Shown: positions 58,351 through 64,000 of the stretch, piece after piece
How the letters are laid out: every line of letters begins with the position of its first letter
Numbering within the stretch: the stretch's first letter is position 1
DNA from: Serpula lacrymans var. lacrymans S7.9
Taxonomy: Eukaryota; Basidiomycota; Agaricomycetes; Boletales; Serpulaceae
NCBI RefSeq assembly: GCF_000218685.1
Contig: NW_006763303.1
Span: 861,462-925,461 of the forward strand
Length of the DNA: 64,000 nucleotides
Reading direction: 5' to 3'
Notes under the pieces: model-generated
Told to the model about the DNA's origin: nothing
The model's input: the letters and a program-made list of their open reading frames with translations, nothing else
The model's database searches: none
Position numbers and translations under genes: made by a program

Positions 58351-60368
58351 ATGAACGCCCAACCCAACGATATCGACACCACCAGGGCGCTGGTCTGCGA
58401 CGCGTGCTGGGATAGCTTATTCTCACTCGACTCATTCCAGACCGCGTGGACAGCCAAGAGCCTCTATGGCGGGTACGACTCAGAGAGGGTGGCTCACCTT
58501 CATTCCATACTTTCAAAGTCACCGTCAGTTTGCGGAGTTTGGGCGATAGGAATGAGTCGAGGCCAAGAGGAGGCAAGACGCTCAGATTGGTGATTAACGA
58601 TAGACCTCGTGCCGTATTCTATACGTATACGACAGCTGGCAAGTGTGCACCGCGATGACACCCCCCCTCCGATTTTGCACTCATGCCGTTTTATGTGATT
58701 GTGGACACAGATGACAATGCGGCCTGCTATATTGCTGCCAGAGAATTAGTACTGGATGTCGCTTCGCTTGCGAGTTACAAGTTGGCCTCTGAATGCATTG
58801 CTGAATGCACTCGTCATCACGACTCTTGTCCAAAGCCAGATCAGACGATCCTGCCCACTCGAGTGATCGACTGCTCAGAACCCAACAGGCCCAAGATGGT
58901 CATATGCACCCAAGGCTCATATGTAGCACTCAGCTATGTATGGGGCGAAACGCAGCCATACAGCACCACTGCGAATATAGACTCCCTCGTTCGCGACGGA
59001 CTCGACATCGAAAAACTCCCAAAGACCATCAAGGATGCTATACTATCGACGTGTCGCCTCGGCCTTCGTTACCTCTGGATCGACGCGTTCTGCATCCTCC
59101 AGGATTCGCGAAAAGACAAAAACAGGGAGATCAGACAGATGCGCAGGATATATCGCGATGCGTATGTGACGATCGTGGCGGCGAGTGCGGGCAAGGTGAG
59201 CGAGGGGTTCCTCCAGGATCGGGCCTGTGCCGTTGCAGGATGTTCGTCTCCCGTTTCGATGTCCAGATGGACGACTCTTGGCACGGTGTTTTTGTCGCCT
59301 GTATGGGAGCAATACGATGACACGGTGGAGCCGGTGCACGGTCGGGCATGGTGTTTCCAGGAACGCCTCCTCTCACCGCGCGTGCTCAACTACGCCTCTC
59401 ATACACTGCAGTATGGGTGCCAGACGGAGACGGTGAACATTGGAAATGCCATATGCGCACCGAGAGGTGGACGGCAGCTGCCTACCTCGGTGTTCTTGGC
59501 AAGCCTGTCTTGTCCGTTGTCGCATGAGGAGATGGAGAGTGCAAGATGGGCGTGGCAGGACCTTGTGGAGGACTATAGACGTCGTGAGCTTACCGAGCCT
59601 TCAGATAAATTCACCGCGCTGGCAGGTGTCGCGGAACAGTTTTATCGAGCCTGGGGTGGCAAGTACCTCGCGGGATTGTGGCAGAACACACTGCACAGAG
59701 ATATGCTGTGGTTTAAAGCTGATGATACGCGCTGCCCGAGACCGGCGAAGTATCGTGCGCCGGCGTGGTCATGGGCTGCTGTGGAAGGACGAGTGATTGC
59801 AAGGGAGATAGACGACCGTCTGAACGAAGACAAATGTGGTGGCGTCGAGGAGTGCGAGATGGTGCGCTGTGAGGTGGTGCTTGCGAGCGAAGAGGTGCCT
59901 TTTGGAGAGGTGGATGGGGGTGTTTTGGAGATGAAGGCAAGCATTCAGAAAGTGATGTGGGATCCCACGGCAGACAGAGCTGAGCTCTTCATGGAACGCG
60001 ACAACAATGAGGGCGGAAGAGAGAGGGTGTGCATTGGAGAGGCGTACCCTGATACGGCGGATGAGTGTTCGGGCGATGTGTGGGCTGTTCCTGTGCGGTG
60101 GAATAAAGGACGGGGAGAGGAGCTGGTGGCTGGGTTGATTGTTGAGCGTGGCAGCGGCGAGGAGGGTCACTTTCGTTGCGTTGGATATTTTCGATCTCCC
60201 AGTAGAGAGGCGAGTGATCTGGGTTGGGGAGTCCCCGAAGCAGATGGTGGTCATTGTTTAGAGGGTATTAGTACTTACATCCCAGTGATGACCTTAGAAC
60301 GGGAACTCTCACTTTTCATAAAAATCGATTTTTGCTTGCTCAATATCGAGTCCGAATCGCATGGATGA
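58351..60368 (+). CDS. HET-domain protein (heterokaryon incompatibility type)
   Basis: The main frame from 58683 carries a HET domain: Y-V-A-L-S-Y-V-W-G at about 58920, L-G-L-R-Y-L-W-I-D-A-F-C-I at about 59062, and R-A-W-C-F-Q-E-R-L near 59340. The protein very probably begins upstream at 58351 (L-V-C-D-A-C-W-D) and is joined through an exon reading F-Y-T-Y-T-T-A (about 58615-58640) to D-D-N-A-A at 58710. The donor there is GCAAGT, a rare GC-AG intron. The exact first intron is not resolved. HET proteins control allorecognition cell death in fungi. This one has no recognisable NACHT or repeat part. Confidence 0.75.
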
Positions 60369-60960
60369 AATAGAAGAAGTTCGTAGTCCGGAAACAGGAC
60401 AAAAATCAAGCCCCGGATCAGATTGACCAGACCACAGATCCTCTCATATGTCATATGGCCTGCATTTGTTGAGGTTCATGGCAATCCTTGTTCAATCAAT
60501 TGTTGTGCTGTTGCTGAGGAGCAAGAGCAGCAACCATGGCCAAGGCCATATCATAACTCAGTTCTGACAGGTTATGGATGGGTTAGAGAATGGATGGTCA
60601 TCCTGATTAAATATGGACTGAGTTGGGGATGTGGCAAGAAGTGTTTGTGAAGCTTATTGATTTCCTGCAGAGTCATGGGTATACTGTACTGACTCCAAGC
60701 ATGTCATGCTGGAGAAACAAACTGCCATTTTTTCGTATGCCTGTGGGCTGGTCTATCTACCCACCATCTCACTGGACACTTTCAACATTCCGACATGATC
60801 ACCAAGTATTTCAAGTAGATACTTCAGGCCTTCACTTCTCTAAGAAATCAATACTCAGTTTTGTGTAATACAAACTCTGATTTATTATGCTGTACCTAAG
60901 AAATCAATACTGAAGCATAATAAGTAAATGAAGATGTGAAAAAAAGACTGTATCTACTAA

Positions 60961-60988
60961 CCTCAGTTTTGTGCAATACAAACTGAGG
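60961..60988. repeat. short inverted repeat
   Basis: CCTCAGTTT at 60961-60969 and AAACTGAGG at 60980-60988 are perfect inverted copies with a 10-bp gap. Related CTCAGTTTTGTGTAATACAAACT lies near 60853. Confidence 0.6.
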
Positions 60989-61685
60989 TGTAACTATTCT
61001 AGAAACGAGCATAAAAATGAGAAGGAAAAGTCCGAGTTTTTGGATCCCAATGGGGAAACATTTTCCCATAACTATAGGGTGAAAAGTCGGACTGTAAATG
61101 AATTATTTAGTACTTGAAATATTAGTGTAGGCTCAAATAAACTGTTGAATCATGAAAATGATACATTGAATATATAGAAATATGCCTACAACTTCCACCA
61201 CTATCTACAACTCCTATATATGTCTTCCTAAGGCCACCATCAGGAAATTGGTGAGGAAATGATATGACCAGACGGAGTTTGTAATGTGTTCCCAGACTTG
61301 CCCACCTATATCAGATTATACACGGTGATATAATGGAAGATCTGAGTCAGATTAGGAGTTGTCAGCCTGACAGGAAGTCAATAGTCCTTGTCAGGTAATA
61401 TATACTTGTCATAATTATTATGGTTTGGGTATCATCGAAATAATCACATATATCAATTTATCATTTTTCATCATTCTGCTCTATTAGCGTGGTTCAAAGT
61501 AAACACTGAAATATTTTCAGGAGCCTGAAAAAAAGAAAAATGGAGATTTGTAAGTGTCTGAAGCTGAAATAATTACCAGAAAGGGTATAGATGAATTCTC
61601 GATCAGATATACAAAGTCAGACTACAAAGGTTGTATATATAAGAATTCAGATCAGATTGAGCCTCCCCACAAATCCATTGTAACT

Positions 61686-61961
61686 ATGAGTCAACACCGT
61701 CCTACAATCCGCAACCAGCATCTTGATGCTCTCAACAGTTTATTCATCAACTCACAAACAATGCTACTTAACAACTTGCTAGCTTCCCTGAAAAAACCGG
61801 CCCACTTGTCTATCGGCCTTTCCACGTCATCATCAAGTGATTCCGACTCCAGCGGCTTGGTTAGCTCCAATGTGGGATCAGAGTTTGGGTTGGGGCTCAA
61901 TTTGGATAGCTTATTGCTTAGTGGCGGGTCTGATGGCATAGGCGATCTTAAAACAATCTAG
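61686..61961 (+). CDS. short unknown frame, Ser/Asp-rich
   Basis: An ATG at about 61687 lies 50-60 bp after a TATATATAAG run (61632-61641). The frame encodes about 91 residues: a helical Leu/Asn-rich start, then S-S-S-S-D-S-D-S-S. The composition resembles N-termini of some fungal transposase genes, but no transposase follows before the L repeat, so it may be a truncated start exon. No function can be assigned. Confidence 0.3.
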   Translation: MSQHRPTIRNQHLDALNSLFINSQTMLLNNLLASLKKPAHLSIGLSTSSSSDSDSSGLVSSNVGSEFGLGLNLDSLLLSGGSDGIGDLKTI

Positions 61962-62187
61962 TCAAAACAATATGCTAGGTACAGAGGTAAGTAAAACATT
62001 AAACTACATATATATGCAGACATATACTCACCTCAGCTTTCGGGGGGAAAGACTGAGGTAAATATGGTTGCTACGAAGGTTTATAAGCTGCAAGAAAAAC
62101 AGAAGTAAAGATGTAAGTAATTTATTTTCATCAAAACGCACGGGCCAGCTGAACTACAGCTCTTTCCTAATCTAGTGTCCACACCGC

Positions 62188-64000
62188 TGTCATGCACCAA
62201 AGTTGATTGGTAGCATGGACAGGTGTCAATAACAAAGCGAATATTCAAAAAGACTCGCCTTTGCGCCACACAGGCACAGTGCCACGTGGAATAGTAATTA
62301 ATATTGCCTTTTTTGAACTTGTGGCTGATCACCACCACCTCTATTAGGCAATCCAGTCACGCTCACCTTTGCTTTTCCATTCGGTACTTTCTGTGTTTCG
62401 GCATTTTGGCAAATTTTCGCGTCGCCACTGGCTACACATTGCATTGCGTCCTCGCTTTTGTCGTTTCCCTTACTCCCCTTCCTTTGCCTAGCCCCACCAT
62501 GGGCCCCTTCCTCTCCTTTTTATTCTCACCTGACGGTCGTTTCTGGATCCCCATTCTAATCCACTTTTTCGTCACCTCCACCCTCCTCCTCCTCCTCATC
62601 TTATTTGCACCCCCACCATTTCTGATGTCACCACTTCCTATCCGCTTCCGTCGCCGATCCATTGACTACCACGTGCCACTGCTGATATCAGCAAAGCCCA
62701 GGCGGCCGGTTCAAATAGGGCAACAGGTCCATCTTTATGACGTCGATCTGCCATCATATACTATCAAAACATCGGTCGCTCGTCTTGCCTGGTTGGAGCG
62801 TGGGTGGGTAGTTTTTGAGCTGGAGAAGGTTCATCCCCTTGCGTTGCCCATGTTCATTGCCGTCCCATTCACTTGGGTACACTTATCTTTTGTCCATTGT
62901 CTTCGCTACAGCTACACCTACCACACACTGCCTGGGACTCACTTGTTCCAAATTGGAACTACTCCCCTCCCTCCCTCGTTTGATCAGGTGGTCCAACACA
63001 ACCAGTCCATTGGTAAGGCCATGGAACTGTCGGATTTGGACTAGGTGGTGGACCGGTGGCTCCAGTTTCTCTTTTTTCAGCAGAACATTCATTTACAGTG
63101 CAATTATTTTTGATTTTTGAATCATTTTTATGGACACATATTTTTTAGAATGCCTGACTGACAATAAAGGAACTGTGTTGATACTGATAGTGTTTTGCCT
63201 TGCCCTTTTTTTACTGTATCTTCCCATGACATCATGATTTTCCTGCTCTCTTTTTGCTATTAGACTTTACTTTATGGCTGTACAAACCTGTGACATTACT
63301 CACAGCATTCATTGTTCTATCCCTTTCTTTTCTTTTTTTGACAATCTTATCCTGTACTACCTACGCAGGATTTGTCAGCATACATTCCTTCCTTCATGTT
63401 CTTTCTCATTCTTTTTGCACAGCTATACTGTGCATAGCCTACTTTTCTTTTACTATATAAACCCCTGTATTTTACCTTGTAAAAAAAACAAGAACTCAAA
63501 TCCAGACTTCTTCTCTACTCTCAAGTTCACTACTCTGCTACTTGTGATCCAGTGTGGTCACAACACTTCCCACTTCTACTACTGTTAACTGCTGTCATTG
63601 TCACTCACTTTTTGAAAGTGATTGTCATCCCCTTCGATTAGAGTCCTTCTGAGCACTACAGTTTGTGCGTCAGGAGCCTGCTATCACTGGGAACCTCGTC
63701 ACCTCGCCATCCTCGTCGATCTCAAACCTACCTTGTGCTACAATTAGCAAGGTAGTGCTCATCTATACTCGTCACTAAGCTCCTATCTTCTATAAATTCA
63801 ACTATCCCTCCTCCTCAAAACCCACACTCATACACCTCTGGGTTTTACTTGGAAGGATCTTTATATGTACCACCCCACGAACAACCAGACCACTCCACTG
63901 TTCTAGGAGGCAAAGCCCATAAACAAGTTCCGTGGAATCTGGGAGGATTATGTGTTAGTTTGTTTTTGTGTGTGGTTTTCTAACAGCAGTCTCATCATCG
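62188..64000 (+). repeat. L repeat, third copy, reaches window end
   Basis: Direct copy of 32171-33979 with the same start (TGTCATGCACC), TATA box, AATAAA and end (CTAACAGCAG...CATCATCG at the last bases). It may be a 5' LTR of an element continuing past the window, or a solo copy. It is more diverged from the inverted pair than those two are from each other. Confidence 0.8.
62499..63044 (+). CDS. L-repeat protein, second full copy
   Basis: 181 residues in the same frame as 32481-33020, starting M-G-P-F-L-S-F-L-F and ending M-E-L-S-D-L-D. The hydrophobic segment has one more Leu codon and the middle has one more codon. Substitutions include S to L and R to C. The frame is not broken. Function unknown. 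Confidence 0.5.
   Translation: MGPFLSFLFSPDGRFWIPILIHFFVTSTLLLLLILFAPPPFLMSPLPIRFRRRSIDYHVPLLISAKPRRPVQIGQQVHLYDVDLPSYTIKTSVARLAWLERGWVVFELEKVHPLALPMFIAVPFTWVHLSFVHCLRYSYTYHTLPGTHLFQIGTTPLPPSFDQVVQHNQSIGKAMELSDLD

Larger units (their letters stand above)
60369..62187. other. gene-poor stretch with short repeats
   Basis: AT-rich. It contains a 9-bp inverted repeat CCTCAGTTT / AAACTGAGG (60961-60988), a direct repeat CTAAGAAATCAATACT (about 60840 and 60897) and a short frame at 61686-61961. It looks like transposon debris, possibly of DNA elements. Confidence 0.5.

Noticed and set aside
59043..60254. Long minus-strand frames across the HET gene
   Set aside because: GC-rich antisense shadows of the HET domain; no recognisable protein.

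Overview
The window looks like a basidiomycete fungus, most probably an agaricomycete. The genes carry many 48-70 bp GT-AG introns. Single-copy eukaryotic genes (PAN3, TFIIE-beta, TAF8, CCT, DEF1, HMCES/SRAP) sit tightly packed in divergent and convergent pairs. Between them lie Ty1/copia and Ty3/gypsy retrotransposons. No bacterial operon, CRISPR array, rRNA or tRNA was seen.

Layout: (1) 1-13580 is a retrotransposon nest. A nearly intact copia element (copia-1, +) sits against an older copia element (copia-2, +). A complete 7.0-kb gypsy element (minus strand, 415-bp LTRs, 5-bp target duplication GCGGT) is inserted in the copia-2 RNase H. Copia-2 itself seems to have broken an unknown minus-strand gene, a piece of which remains at 13581-13768. 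(2) 15392-19627 holds two tandem minus-strand paralogues of a beta-lactamase-like serine hydrolase with the same five-exon structure. (3) 20023-22955 holds a TAF8-like gene and an SRAP/HMCES gene, divergent and 97 bp apart. (4) 24098-28077 and 38187-42161 are two copies of a 13-exon adenylation-thiolation-reductase (A-T-R) enzyme. They are direct repeats that include the promoter, and their similarity is mosaic, as after gene conversion. (5) 28.2-37 kb, between the two copies, is a second transposon graveyard: copia and gypsy fragments, solo LTRs and a 1.8-kb TG...CA repeat unit (here called L). L occurs as a head-to-head inverted pair and again at 62188-64000. (6) 42632-60368 is a housekeeping block: DEF1-like, a dual-specificity phosphatase, an amidohydrolase, choline-phosphate cytidylyltransferase, TFIIE-beta, PAN3 and a HET-domain gene. 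(7) 60.4-62.2 kb is a repeat-rich gene-poor stretch that runs into the third L copy.

Most interesting signals: the L unit carries an open reading frame of about 180 codons with a hydrophobic segment. It stays open in all copies and its length changes only by whole codons. The inverted L pair could fold into a hairpin of about 1.3 kb. The gypsy element has a third reading frame with Cys/His clusters downstream of its chromodomain, and a GGGTTTT heptamer of -1 frameshift type at its gag stop. The two reductase copies share a near-identical internal tract that includes the same unexplained reading-phase break.

Exon joins were read by eye from splice motifs and protein continuity, and family assignments are from recognised motifs. 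No alignment or database search was run.
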